Shown here: positions 1-11,240 of the stretch, one piece after another | How positions within the stretch are numbered: position 1 is the first letter of the stretch | Layout: every line of letters begins with the position of its first letter | DNA from: Phytophthora quininea | Taxonomy: Eukaryota; Oomycota; Peronosporomycetes; Peronosporales; Peronosporaceae | DNA: 64,000 bases | Assembly (NCBI GenBank): GCA_011947345.1 | Contig: JAAVTG010000112.1 | Span: 265,344 to 329,343, forward strand | Reading direction: 5' to 3' | Notes under the pieces: model-generated | Seen by the model: the letters and a program-made list of their open reading frames with translations, nothing else | Databases searched by the model: none | What the model was told of the DNA's origin: nothing | Translations under genes and position numbers: made by a program

Positions 1-79
1 AAGGGTCGCTCGCTTGCTTCCTTCTCCCGTCATAAAACGGAAATATTCTCGCGATTTTCAAGCGCTGCTGGACGCCACA

Positions 80-1765
80 ATGGTGTTAACTCGCGCTCAA
101 GCCGCCGCTCAAGCTGCTTCCCAAGCCGCTCATCCGAACTCCCCGAGCAGGACTTTGCTGTAGCTGAAACGGCAATCGTTGAGCAGCATGAGGAGACAGC
201 GTTGCAACCGACAAGCGTGGAGCTAATTCCTGGCGTTGGAGAACACTAGGCCAAGATCGCCCAGTACTTCTTCGCACAAACGCAAGCCCTCGCCGCAGAG
301 CATTTGGTCTTGCAGACCCAGCAGCAAGGGCAAAATGAAGCACAGAGTGCTGCGCTGATGGCAGTGCAGGCCGCTGCAGAGTCGACGATGAACCAGCTGA
401 CGGTCCAGCAACAAGCAATTGCCGAGCGTTTCCAGGGAGAATTAGTGGGAACGTAGACTGTAATTTGTCGCCAACTCGTGCACTTACAGGCTGTGCAAGA
501 GGATCAGCGGCCGAAAATTGAACAAGGGGTCGCAAACAAGCTGGGTCAAGCGATTTCGGAAGTGCAGTGAGTGTACGAAGCCATGGAATCAGCTCGCTCG
601 GAGGGCGTGAAGCATTTGGAGGATCAATTATCGATCAAAGTCGGAGGAAACTGTGACGCGCTGGCAATGCGTATACAGCATGTCGAAGACCAGTTCAAGG
701 ACAAGGGTGCGGCCGAGTACATACCCCGTCAAGCCACTGAACTTGTGCACCATTCGCAGGAAAAGTCAACAAATGAAATGAAAGAGCACATTGAACGCTC
801 ATTGGAGCTGGGCTTTAAGATGGCGCCTGATGAATTGAAGCAAGACCTGGCCTCGACCTCACCCCTTACGTCGGAAGCGCTGCTGCAAGAAGCCGTTCGG
901 AAACTCGAGCTTAACGAGACAGCGAAGGCGGAGCGTCACATTGGAGTGCAAGTACAGCGAGCACTGACGACAGCGCAGTCGGAGATCAATCTGGCCACTC
1001 AGCGGCAGGCCGATGCTACGTCAAGACTGCGGGATCAATTTCAACAATTCTGTGTGAATGGCGCCAGGGAATCACGACAATCAGATGAATCCGTTCTCCA
1101 TGAGCAGATAGAGGAATTGGTGCGTGATGAAGTAGTAAAACAAGTAGCTGAAATGCAGAGCCAGATTAAGTGTGAACCTGAAGGCGAACAAGGCATGAGC
1201 TTGCAGATCCCGATCAAGAGTGAGAATATTGCTGGCGCAGTTCGGGGAGATCCTGGCCGGCGGGATTCGGCAAATTGAACTGCAGAACAAGTACTCACGC
1301 CGAGTATATCAGCAGCGATCAAGCAGTCGGTCGAGCAGAGTGTAAACGAGGTGATTTAAATCATTCGAGACGCTGTCAAGCAAGCTGTTTCACCCCACCC
1401 TACTGCAACTCAATCAACTTCTCCGGGGGTAGTTGCAGTGATGACGACGAATTGTCTGAAGAAGATCGCTACTTCCAGCAAAAATGCGAGAAGCCCTCTT
1501 CAGTTCTCGGAAGACAAGTATGGCTCGCGATTCACTCACGCAGCCTCCAAAAACGTTCACCACAGTTGCTTCGCCCCCAGTCTCCAAATCTGATAAACGA
1601 GAGCTCTTCCGTGCGGCAGCCACTGAGCAGACGTTGCCGCGATCAACGCGTGGTGGACGACGATCATCGTCAAGGGTAGATCCCCAGAGAGTTATTACCG
1701 ATGCGCAGCGGGAAGTTGCCGAGAGGGCGGAGGCTGCTGCACCGCGATACAAGCCGCTCAAGTAG
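80..1765 (+). pseudogene. Degenerate gag-like ORF of an LTR retroelement
   Basis: An ATG at 80 opens a short Ala/Gln-rich stretch (MVLTRAQAAAQAA) that ends at a TAG at 161. The neighbouring frame then stays readable from about 136 to 1275 except for in-frame stops at 247, 454 and 568, and ends at a TGA at 1276. Residues encoded after 571 are strongly helical and charged (Gln/Glu/Lys rich), as in gag capsid or coiled-coil regions. Another frame continues from about 1484 to 1765 with a basic Arg/Ser-rich tail. Several stops look like CAG/GAG-to-TAG changes. The N-terminus and composition resemble gag-like ORFs of Phytophthora Ty3/gypsy elements, from memory of the family. No protease, reverse transcriptase or integrase follows, so this is a truncated dead fragment. 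It could instead be a decayed host coiled-coil gene. Confidence 0.45.
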
Positions 1766-2091
1766 CTACAACAAAAACCGGTGACGGCGAGGGTGTCAAT
1801 TTGTGATGCGGTGGCTGTGTCGATAATGAGATTGCGATGCAAACTGGAAAATCGGCGAACTGCTAGTTTGAAGAAAAAAAGGATAACCGACACACGCAAT
1901 TGCTTTCATGCAAAAGTGGAGTTATTCATTTATTGCGTTGGCAACATGGATGTGAAGCCGGTCTTTTCAGCAGCACAGAATTCCAATTCGTTGGTAGCAG
2001 CGCAGGGTTTGTGTCAGGCTCAGGTACAGTCGAATGGATATTTGTTGTTGATGATACTTTGGTCTGCGGTAGTGACAGCTGGACGACGACG

Positions 2092-2628
2092 CTATATTGT
2101 GTTTTCCTTCTCCTCTTGGTCATCATGCAAGCTTGCGCTTGAGACGAATGTGGCCAACGTGTCCTCGACGTACAATTCCAGGTTCATGTCCACGTCCAAA
2201 TCAAGTGGAAACGTAAGGCAAGACGGCATATGCTCAGTATACTTACCCGGAGCGATTTTTTCACATTGCAGGAGATCGACGTACTCTCGGTTTCGATTCA
2301 AAAAGCAGCACATATCAATGTTGGGTGCCGATAGATTAGTACGCTGACTTGTCACCATGCTTCCACTGACACTGAAGTCGCGTTCGATCTGGCACGAAGA
2401 AAATGGGATCGCAAACAGAATATTGACCGCCTTCGGCAACAATCTGTAAGTGCCGTTATGCTCGACTCGATCCCAGAATGAAAGGAGCGACTCCGGGGCG
2501 CCCTTGTCATTGCGCACAGCAGTAAGAGGGTCATTTTTCCACCTGTCCAGCTCCTCGTTGATGCGGCGCTGCGTTTGACTAGTAGCGTTAACATTTGGTG
2601 CTTGTGGGGCCGGAGGAGAAGCAAACAT
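2092..2628 (-). pseudogene. hAT-family transposase, C-terminal fragment
   Basis: The minus-strand ORF of about 178 aa carries the hallmark of the hAT C-terminal dimerisation domain: a Trp-containing helix (ELDRWKND), then LLPKAVNILFAIPFSSCQIERDFSVSG, which matches the usual pattern of a small-residue-rich helix followed by S-x-x-x-E-R-x-F-S, and a downstream (N/T)-L-S/A block. The BED zinc finger and the catalytic DDE core expected upstream (above 2645) are absent, and that DNA is GC-rich with no recognisable transposase frame. The Asp/Glu-rich tail after the dimerisation domain ends at 2092. I see no terminal inverted repeats. The copy is a 5'-truncated relic. Domestication of the dimerisation domain alone is possible but there is no evidence for it. 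Confidence 0.7.
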
Positions 2629-2645
2629 TTCTTCAAGGGGATCAA

Positions 2646-3987
2646 AATAAGTACTAGGCTGTCTTCAGGATGGAGGGCAGGACGGATCTGGACGCCGGCT
2701 CAGAGACGGACGGGGCGTCGTGACCAAGGACTGCATGCGCGGACGCTGGAGGAAGGCCTGGCGGACGCGCAGCCAAGGTGTTGGGCGCCAGGGACCTAGT
2801 ACGGAGCGAATACGAGCGCGCCTAGGGAGACTGGCGTGCTGAGGATGGATGAAAGGACGAGTGAATGGCGTGGAGCGTGGGTGCGCGCGCTGGAAGGCGT
2901 CGCGATGTGTTTGTTTTTGCTAATCACGCTTACATTTGCTCTCTAGCGAGCAGGCGAACAACTACAGGCCGGAGAAGCAGCGGTCGCCGCCAAGGACTTC
3001 GTTAATAACTTAATCAACTACTTTCTACTCTTCCTATCGACACAGTGTTACCGTTCCGGAACGGTCTCGGCCTCTCTCGTTAACCAGTCTGCGCGCTCAG
3101 CTACAAACCAAGCAGAAGACCCTTAACAAATTTTATTTGGCTCGGGGCGCCACGACACGCGGATCCCCGCGCGGCCTACCCAGCAGCGCGAGCGTACCGC
3201 CACGACCATCCCCAGCCCGCCCCGGGACAAGCTGGTGGAGAAGCAGGGTACTTCTCACCGTAGAGGCAGCCCTTCAGAGATTATTTCGGCAGTATGTGGC
3301 GCACACCAAAAGCAGGCACCTAGCCAATACAAATTCCAAGTGGTCAACACTAATAAATCTTCTGTTTTGCCTACTTTGTACAGATTTATTACTTATTCAC
3401 AGGTCATTCAAAATATAAGGTGCTAAAAGCTGAATTTATTTGCATTTGAGATTTGTATAGACTGAAAAGGTTTTTCGCCTGAGCAGATGGATGTTGACAT
3501 CGAGGAAGACCAACACAACGAACATCCAAGACCAAACACAGTTAGATGCACAGCCTGTGTCAAAAGTAGCTGATGATGTTTCTTTCCAGAGCTGGCAAAT
3601 AGACGACAGCAGTGTACGGACCGCTCGGCATGGTCGATAATTCGCGAAGTTTGGCTGTCGACGCTGGAGCTGTTGCAGTGCGTGAATGCTGCACAACGAG
3701 CCGACAATTCACGCTTTGCAGGCGCGCATGAGTGGGTACGAAATGCGTTGAGGTTGATATGACGGAGACGAGGTTGACTGTTAGAACTACACATGGAGTC
3801 GCCTGAAGGCACGCCAAGTTGGGCAGGAAATGCCCAACCGTAGCACTGCCAGCCCAATCCTCTTGATGTTGCCTCGATCTCCATAGGTTTTCCCTGCGCA
3901 CCACTCGGTCCCAGCTCCCATCTACGCAGCGTGTGAGCAGACGGAAGCTTTGAACCATATTATAGGGAGGGTGCCACCCCAATCCCA
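2646..3987. other. Gene-poor stretch with LTR-like debris
   Basis: No convincing gene. A 14-bp perfect palindrome, CCGTTCCGGAACGG, lies at about 3051-3064 directly after TGTTA, and a sequence ending CCTTAACAAATTTTATTTGG follows at about 3120. Together these resemble the start and end of a short oomycete LTR, but no matching second LTR or target duplication was found. Frames between 3423 and 3884 are open on the minus strand but have no recognisable motif. Confidence 0.3.
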
Positions 3988-5489
3988 GAAATCTCTGTTG
4001 GATAGGAAAACGGATTATGGATTACGCGGTCGGTTTGACCGCGTTTCCGTTTCGGTTGTCCGCGTGGCTTGCGTGAATTGTTTGTATCCATATGGAGTGG
4101 CTTGCGTGTACTACTCACTCAGTAATTGTCATCGGTCATGTCAAGTCACGCACTAGAATCTCTAGCCGAAGTACTGGCACACCTCGACGTCATCTACGAC
4201 AACCTCAACACCGCTGAACTGTCAACCAACGACAGCGATGGCTCTGCCAAAGCCGCACCCGAGCCCCGACCCAAGAACCCTGGACCAAATTTCGTCCGAA
4301 GAGTGCCGTACACCACCGAATACCAACGGCGAAGAAGACGCACTGCAAGCGCTCAAGCTGGAGAAAGACATTTTAGCTCGCGAATTGTCGCTGCGGCTAC
4401 AGAAGTCGAAACACGACAGTGCAGAAGCGGTGGCCTTGCTCCAGTGCCCAGAGGAGAAGAAAGTCGAGCGTCAATGGCGAGCACGCGCGATCCTCAACTG
4501 CGAAAAGCGGGTGCGCTCCGAGTTCGCCAACCTGAAGCTGAAAGCGATCCTTTCAGAGCACAATAATCTCTTTGCGTCCTTGCGCAAAGTCGTCGAGGAG
4601 AGCGAAGCTATCACGGTACGAGCTACTCGCTGGTGTAGTTTACTGCGTATTCTGATTCGTGTGGTTTTGCAAGGCAAACGATCTTCTGGGAAGACCGACT
4701 GTAGCCCGACCGTTCTTTCAGGTTGATTTCGGCGACTCGGTGCTCGCCGAGCTGACCAGCGGCTTGCATCGTCTTCACTTCGAAACAGACTCGGCTTTCT
4801 CGAGTCTGGAAGCCTGTCATGTGATATTGCGTAGTGATATCAAAGAGCATGAAACACACGGTACCTTCGCAGAAACGAGCGAGGTGACTCCATTGTCGTG
4901 CTCAGTCCAAGAAGCTGCAAAGTTGTTGTGGGCTTTCTCCACTACCAGCAACTGCAAGGCTGTCGATTCGATCCTTCGTCAGGTCGGTTCTATCGCTTTA
5001 TTATTTCTGATGGAACGATATTTGATTTGGAATTGATGCACTGTAGGCTCGGACTAAATGTCCAATGCATTGGGAGACCAGCGATAGCAGGAGCTGGATC
5101 ATGTCGGCACTCTTTCCTGAATCAAGCGACGAGATGCTGCGCATCGACGCAGTCATTACCTCTCGCCAATACAAACACGGAGACCGTATCGTCCAGGTCG
5201 CAGCTGTGTCGTGGTTCTTCCCACGGAAGGACTTCAATTTATAGAGGAGTATTTGACGGTCATCTCACCGTCGCCGACAGATCCAGTCCATTCTTCAGTG
5301 GTTCGAACCCGCTTCCAACTAAAGGCGAAGATTGTGGGCTCCAAGTCGACACGGAAGCAAGTGATGATGAACGCACTCAGACACAAAGGACGCTGTTATC
5401 TGCAAGTCCGCCAGAATTTCTTGCTGGAGCAAGCCAGCCCAGTCACAAACGGACAGTTTTGTCGACGACGTTGAACATAGCAAAGCCTA
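3988..5489 (+). repeat. Left arm of 1.5-kb inverted repeat
   Basis: Compared by eye, this 1502-bp segment matches the reverse complement of 6065-7568 almost base for base. The match starts at GAAATCTCTGTTGG (3988) and ends at CAAAGCCTA (5489). Outside these points similarity stops abruptly on both sides. Visible differences include a 2-bp deletion with a substitution near 4335, one extra base near 4600, a 1-bp deletion near 5221 and scattered substitutions. The arm contains a whole M96-like gene copy plus its upstream region, which holds two copies of GTGGCTTGCGTG. The last three bases (CTA) are the reverse of the stop codon of the neighbouring MIF gene. Confidence 0.95.
4138..5474 (+). pseudogene. 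M96 mating-specific-like gene copy, left arm, frameshifted
   Basis: The ATG at 4138 starts a protein with an acidic N-terminus, a basic/leucine-heptad coiled-coil segment (LEKDILARELSL) and an arginine-containing segment followed by helices, then after an intron a START-like C-terminal half. This order resembles the large oomycete family annotated as M96 mating-specific proteins (family recalled, not searched). Likely introns: 4614 (GTACGAG) to 4721 (TTTCAG), and 4983 (GTCGGT) to 5047 (TGTAG). Relative to the right-arm copy it has lost 2 bp near 4335 and 1 bp near 5221, each shifting the frame, so no continuous product is encoded. The last frame ends in a TGA at 5472-5474. Confidence 0.6.
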
Positions 5490-5891
5490 CCCAACAATCT
5501 TGCCGTTGCTGGCCCAGTTCTTGGCCGAAATGTCCTCCAGGTAGAAACTCACACGAGTTGGTGGCACTTTGAGTTCCTCCAAAATGGCCTCCGTCAAAGC
5601 TGCGACGGTCTTGGGGTTTCTTTCATCGTCGATTCTTGCGATGCTGCGAACATGAACGAACGCCATGGGCTACATACACAACAATTAGCCACCGATATAC
5701 ACTCTTCATCATAAACAACTCACGTCTTGGCATTCTTGATGTGACATCAGCAGACTCAACTCCAGCTGCACCACGACGTGAGGTGCTGGTCGATCGAGCA
5801 CAGTCGATAAAGTTTTCGTGATTGCAGCAATAAATGCATTCGCGTCGATATTCTCTCTCGTTACGTTGCTTGTGATGTTGGTGTACGGCAT
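5487..5891 (-). CDS. Macrophage migration inhibitory factor-like (MIF/tautomerase) protein
   Basis: Two exons, 5724-5891 and 5487-5669, are separated by a 54-bp GT-AG intron (GTGAGT...TAG) in phase 0 and give 116 aa, the usual MIF length. The protein starts MPYTNITSNV, so the catalytic N-terminal proline of the tautomerase superfamily is present after Met removal. The second half follows the MIF pattern closely: PMAFVHVRSIARID aligns with the animal segment ending in SIGKIG, and the C-terminus NWASNGKIVG aligns with the NVGWNNSTFA region. An Arg-Pro sits where animal MIF has Lys-Pro before the second strand. MIF family proteins catalyse keto-enol tautomerisation and can act as extracellular signals. 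Catalytic activity here is inferred. No signal peptide is visible, as is normal for MIF. The gene lies alone in the spacer of the inverted repeat. Confidence 0.85.
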
Positions 5892-6064
5892 GGTCTGTGC
5901 TAGCAGAGTTCTTTTGGCGTGACAAATTGACGAGTGAGATAGTTCACATTCGGGCATTAAAGTTTACGTAGCCTCCTTTTGCTCACGGTGACTATCGGGG
6001 ATGTGTTGACGAGTAGCAGTGCTGCAAACGTATACACACGCACAGCAAGCCCCCCAGCTTGTAA

Positions 6065-7568
6065 TAGGCTTTGCTATGTTCAACGTCGTCGACAAAACTG
6101 TCCGTTTGTGACTGGGCTGGCTTGCTCCAGCAAGAAATTCTGGCGGACTTGCAGATAACAGCGTCCTTTGTGTCTGAGTGCGTTCATCATCACTTGCTTC
6201 CGTGTCGACTTGGAGCCCACAATCTTCGCCTTTAGTTGGAAGCGGGTTCGAACCACTGAAGAATGGACTGGATCTGTCGGCGACGGTGAGATGACCGTCA
6301 AATACTCCTCTATAAATTGAAGTCCTTCCGTCGGGAAGAACCACGACACAGCTGCGACCTGGACGATACGGTCTCCGTGTTTGTATTGGCGAGAGGTAAT
6401 GACTGCGTCGATGCGCAGCATCTCGTCGCTTGATTCAGGAAAGAGTGCCGACATGATCCAGCTCCTGCTATCGCTGGTCTCCCAATGCATTGGACATTTA
6501 GTCCGAGCCTACAGTGCATCAATTCCAAATCAAATATCGTTCCATCAGAAATAATAAAGCGATAGAACCGACCTGACGAAGGATCGAATCGACAGCCTTG
6601 CAGTTGCTGGTAGTGGAGAAAGCCCACAACAACTTTGCAGCTTCTTGGACTGAGCACGACAATGGAGTCACCTCGCTCGTTTCTGCGAAGGTACCGTGTG
6701 TTTCATGCTCTTTGATATCACTACGCAATATCACATGACAGGCTTCCAGACTCGAGAAAGCCGAGTCTGTTTCGAAGTGAAGACGATGCAAGCCGCTGGT
6801 CAGCTCGGCGAGCACCGAGTCGCCGAAATCAACCTGAAAGAACGGTCGGGCTACAGTCGGTCTTCCCAGAAGATCGTTTGCCTTGCAAAACCACACGAAT
6901 CAGAATACGCAGTAAACTACACCAGCGAATAGCTCGTACCGTGATAGCTTCGCTCCCTCGACGACTTTGCGCATCGACGCAAAGAGATTATTGTGCTCTG
7001 AAAGGATCGCTTTCAGCTTCAGGTTGGTGAACTCGGAGCGCACCCGCTTTTCGCAGTTGAGGATCGCGCGTGCTCGCCATTGACGCTCGACTTTCTTCTC
7101 CTCTGGGCACTGGAGCAAGGCCACCGCTTCTGCGCTGTCGTGCTTCGACTTCTGTAGCAACAGCGACAGCTCGCGAGCTAAGATGTCTTTCTCCAGCTTG
7201 AGCGCTTGCAGTGCGACTTTTCTTCGCCGTTGGTATTCGGTGGTGTACGGCACTCTTCGGACGAAATTTGGTCCAGGGTTCTTGGGTCGGGGCTCGGGTG
7301 CGGCTTTGGCAGAGCCATCGCTGTCGTTGGTTGACAGTTCAGCGGTGTTGAGGTTGTCGTAGATGACGTCGAGGTGTGCCAGTACTTCGGCTAGAGATTT
7401 TAGTCCGTGACTTGACATGACCGATGACAATTACTGAGTGAGTAGTCCACGCAAGCCACTCCATATGGATACAAACAATTCACGCAAGCCACGCGGACAA
7501 CCGAAACGGAAACGCGGTCAAACCGACCGCGTAATCCATAATCCGTTTTCCTATCCAACAGAGATTTC
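6065..7568 (-). repeat. Right arm of 1.5-kb inverted repeat
   Basis: This 1504-bp segment is the reverse complement of 3988-5489 with very few differences. Its inner end (TAGGCTTTG at 6065) lies 173 bp upstream of the MIF start codon. Its outer end (AGAGATTTC) stops at 7568, after which the sequence is unrelated to that flanking the left arm. Spacer length between arms is 575 bp (5490-6064). Confidence 0.95.
6080..7418 (-). pseudogene. M96 mating-specific-like gene copy, right arm
   Basis: Start ATG at 7418. This copy keeps the N-terminal frame that the left copy has lost: acidic head, then a coiled coil of about 110 residues running to about 6960. The final exon frame (6490-6080) is also intact, including LRHKGRCYLQV and the C-terminal GQFCRRR. 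It lacks one base near 6956 (CGAGGGAGCG against CGAGGAGAGCG in the left arm), which puts exon 1 out of frame with exon 2 at the shared splice site. Either it too is a pseudogene or the base is a consensus error. The two copies therefore carry different lesions, so neither is an exact late duplicate of the other. Confidence 0.55.
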
Positions 7569-8230
7569 GTTTCCGATGTCTACAAAGTTCTTCCAGGGCG
7601 ACGAAATGATATCTAAGGACACTTTGTTTTTCGCGACAACTATATAATTAATAGGGGAGTCAAACCTCACCAAAACACTACTGAACTTTTTGCTTCCTGG
7701 CTGCTTGTAGCGTGAGCTAGAACCCATGCGAGAACCGCGTCGGGCTACCTTGCGGCCACTCGTTCCATCTGGTCCAGGCTGCTGAACAGGGGACGTGTCC
7801 CGTGTGCCGCCCAAGGTCTTCACCGTGCAAAAGCTCAAGTCGTCCATAGTGCTGTCCGAGGAGCAGAGCGAGATGCTGCTTGCTTATGGCGCTCGACATC
7901 GGCAAGCAGGTCGTACACGCCGTTCTCAGCGTCATACTCGTCAAGGTTATGGACTACTGCTTCAACAAGTATGGAATGCTACATCAAAGTAAATGGGCTT
8001 TAGCTACTCCGGGAGGGAGAAGAAGGGTATGCCGTTGAGCTCTCATTCTTCTCCTCTTGGTTTGCTCATCAACAACAGCTGGCGCCAATGCGTGCTTGAA
8101 GTCGTCGATCATCATCCCTCGCTTTTACAGTCAGCAAAAGTTCTGAGCATTTGAAAAGCAAGCAGGGGACCTTCACGTTTTTCACGTCTTGGTATTCGCG
8201 CAGAAGATTGCATGGCTGCTTGACTGTTTT
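7569..8230. other. Unassigned sequence before CRN-like remnants
   Basis: Short open frames occur on both strands (for example 7795-7992 on plus, beginning MSRVPPKVFTV). None shows a domain I recognise. A readable frame starting MALDIGKQVVHAV near 7889 ends at 8035. It may be part of the decayed effector-like genes downstream, but nothing visible proves it. Confidence 0.3.
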
Positions 8231-8234
8231 TCAA

Positions 8235-9100
8235 AGATCACCAGGTTTGACCCCCCAATAAGAGGTACGCTATCAGTGCGAAATTCTACTACGCTGGGGA
8301 TTCTTGCCGGTTCTCGACCGCGGTGGTGAAAACGTGTTTCGAAAGAGGCGTTAATAGCGTGTTGAACGCTTCGAATCTGATCAGCTATTACAGCAGCATG
8401 TTTGCCCGGGAGACCAGGATGTTGTACGCAATGCGAAGTGAAGACTCGGGTAGTTGTTTTCTGGTAGGCTCCTTTGTGGTCTCTCTCATTGTGAAACCAA
8501 TAGGTGTCGATGCGATTCAGCTCGTACGATCCGGCGATTGATGGCTATTTGTTGGAATGGCAGAAGCACACGGTGGAGTTATTTAATCAGCACGGCGAAC
8601 GAGTTGCTGAGCTTCCGCAAGCCAAAGTTCTCTCGTTTGACCCCGAGCTGAATGTCAAAGGTTGGACGATAAGGAGATTTTCAACTCGGGAATAATTACC
8701 AAGTTGTTTTATGGCAATCGAAACGGCGTCAAATTCGACGGCGAAGAGACTTGGTGTCAGCTGAAGACATTCGGCTTCCAGATAATAGCCTGGTGCAGGA
8801 AGAATTGGCGGTGAACAGTGTGGTGCAAGCGCGGCAAAAACTGAGAATCCAAAATGATTGGAGCTGGCTTAAGTGTGACTTGGGGAAGCTAGGAGCGTTT
8901 GATGCGCTATATATCGACACCAACTATCATAATGCCATCTTTGTCAACGTCCCGTGATCGGAGAAGATCAACCTCGAGCTTGAGGTGTTTGCAGCAGTAC
9001 TGGATAAGCTCGTGGACGCAGGAAGTACGATTTCGAAGGTGTGGATTTACTGTGTGGTCACACCGAGTAAGGTATGTGACTGTAGCAGCAGCATTCGCGT
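8235..9100 (+). pseudogene. Crinkler (CRN)-like gene remnant A, C-terminal part
   Basis: The plus strand shows pieces in changing frames. KFYYAGDSCRF at about 8280 matches a segment that in CRN-type proteins follows the NTPase core. A later frame (8751-8957) reads RLPDNSLVQEELAVNS and ends with DALYIDTNYHNAIFVN, followed after a TGA by a segment containing AAVLDKLVDAG and VWIYCVV (about 8980-9065). These fit the C-terminal nuclease-like region of NTPase-nuclease CRN-related proteins as I recall them. Frames change at least three times and stops interrupt. The homologous start KFLYACGSCRFMF recurs in remnant B, so the two are relatives in tandem. No N-terminal part belongs to this copy. Confidence 0.5.
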
Positions 9101-9737
9101 AAATGATGGCAAGCTTTTGTAAAAGTGCGCTGAGGACCGGAGTATTTAGAGTTTGCCCCCAACTACTTTTGCGTTTTGACTACTCTAGGTCGCCATAAGC
9201 ATTAAAGAATGCGTTGGCTTTGACACAACGCATAGGCAACTCGATCATCTGCGGATTATGTAGTGATTTCTTTTTGTAGGTATTCTGGTGCTGATACGTA
9301 CGACTTGCGTACGGCGCTACTCGGTACAAGTTCAAGTCGATCGATGCCTTAAACTTCAAATACGCTTAACAGCTATTCTTTTAGGAGTATCTATTTGGAC
9401 GGCGTAGCAAAACTTGTCTTCGAGATTGCTTTCTAGCAGGTAGAACGACCAACATGAAAAAAAAACTTCACCATTTTTTGCGCTTTCACACGTCGTTTAG
9501 GCCGACCATTTCTTTTGCGTTCTTAACATCTTCGTTGTCGAGATCGCGGCAGCGTTCAGGCATGCACGTTCTTCACAGAGCTTCTACACGGTTTTGTTTT
9601 GTACTTCTGCATAGTCTCGAATCTGAAGTCCCAATCTGTGAAACCAGTCATCTTTCCTTATGTTCGTGCTGTCAAGTTTCAGCATCGCTGTAGCCATTAT
9701 TTCGTTCTCTCTCGAATTGTGCCATCGTCTGAGAGAA

Positions 9738-11080
9738 ATGAAGCGATCTGTGTGGTTTCGCGTGGTCAATCTAGAGGGACCAGAGCTGATCTCAGACAGT
9801 GTGGAGATGCCGTCGACTGCGATGATACCGTCATTTCTAGAGCGAGCTTATGAGAGAGCAAAATAGTCCGCAGCCGTTCTTCACAATCTCAGCCCAGGCG
9901 ATCTCGAAGTATACGCGGATGAGGACGCTTATAAAGCGGGGGCACTGTTGGGAGTAGATACACTCCTAGGCAACAGCGGAAGTACGTCCGGCCATCCGCT
10001 TATTTTGCTAGTACCGAAGACTTGGCTCCAGTTGGTAAATAACGACGATGCCCGTGCGAACTTCATGGCGGTCGACGCTGTCTCAGTCGCTGTGACGAAG
10101 CACAGTACTGTTGAAAGGTTTCGAAGTGCTGTAAAGAGTTATAGCGGAGAGAGTAGCCAAGAAATTGAAACCCAGGTCTGCTGTCGCTAGAAGTGAAAAG
10201 GTGGAGGTTGTTCCTCAAGTGATTATCGAAGACGGGGCGAAGTATGTGAGCCTTTCAATGGCCCTACTGAAGCCGTGTGAACTGAAGTTTCGTACAGACA
10301 GAGTACTGTATTGCCGCCCTATGGTGCACACGTTGTGGCAATTTTTGAAGAAGAGTGTGATTGATAATGGTGCGAAAGGGTTCATCATGGGGCCTCCTAG
10401 CACAGGGAAATCGATGACTACGGTCAGTTTTGCGGCTTCTTTGGATCGAAATGTATGGGACGTCGTGTGGGTTTCTTGGGGTTGGTATGTTGTCTCGTGC
10501 TTTTCTTTCAGGACAAATCGATGTTGAACATATTCCAAGAGAAGCTTATCTGCATTCACATTTCCTCGTGATAGCACCAAAAGGCTCTTTCTCTGCTTCG
10601 ACGGAATTGATAATACCCACGAGTGTCAGAGCTTTCTGTCAACGTTATACGTGTTGTCCGATACCGAGAAAGATCGATTTGTGACTTGTTGCTCGATGGC
10701 AATGCTTGCAAACATGAGCCTGGCGAGAACCAGAGATGCCGGCATCGTTTTTTTTACATGCATTCGAGGACGAAGGAGGAGTTTCTGGATGCCATCGCTG
10801 ACCCAGACTTTTACGAACAAGTTCAATCCATGCTGGAAGCGGCGGCCCATGATGGTCAATAGAGAGAAGAAGAGCAGAAGATGAAAGCCGACGAAGCCAA
10901 GTTCTTATACGCTTGTGGTTCGTGTCGCTTCATGTTTGAGTAGTCTACGGTACAAGTTAAAGAGTTTGTCGAGGAAGCTGTGAATGACGCTACCAAGTTG
11001 GTCAACCACGCGGCCGCTTTCCATTGAGCAAGTTTATAGCCTCGCGTCTGGAAGAGAAGTGTGGAGTCCAAGTCATGCAG
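9738..11080 (+). pseudogene. Crinkler (CRN)-like gene remnant B, N-terminal and NTPase part
   Basis: From the ATG at 9738 the frame reads a ubiquitin-like header of about 100 residues (MKRSVWFRVVNLEG ... HPLILLVPK), resembling the CRN header region. It has an in-frame TAG at 9864 and a stop at 10188. A second frame holds a P-loop, GPPSTGKSMTTVSF, about 50 codons after a typical CRN NTPase entry (VLYCRPMVHTLW). Further frames hold FLCFDGIDNTHE (Walker B-like), RFVTCCSMA and FYMHSRTKEEFLDAI, then KFLYACGSCRFMF near 10900. At least four frame changes are needed and several are not at homopolymers. CRN proteins are oomycete effectors or host-nuclear NTPase-nucleases. This copy looks non-functional. 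I see no secretion signal. Confidence 0.55.
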
Positions 11081-11240
11081 CGAATCGGTTGAAGCTGCAC
11101 TTCAACTTTGAGCATACAAACACCAAGTCTATCCCTCTTTATTTCGATTCCAGCTCTTTCTCATAATCGTTCAATAGTCTCAGAGAAAATCTGATTCCAT
11201 AATCCATTTTTCTTTACAATCTACAACAGAATTCCAAGCC

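Noticed and set aside
7795..11170. Endogenous viral insertion
   Set aside because: The P-loop and following motifs fit CRN-type NTPases better, and no capsid, polymerase or other viral hallmark is present.
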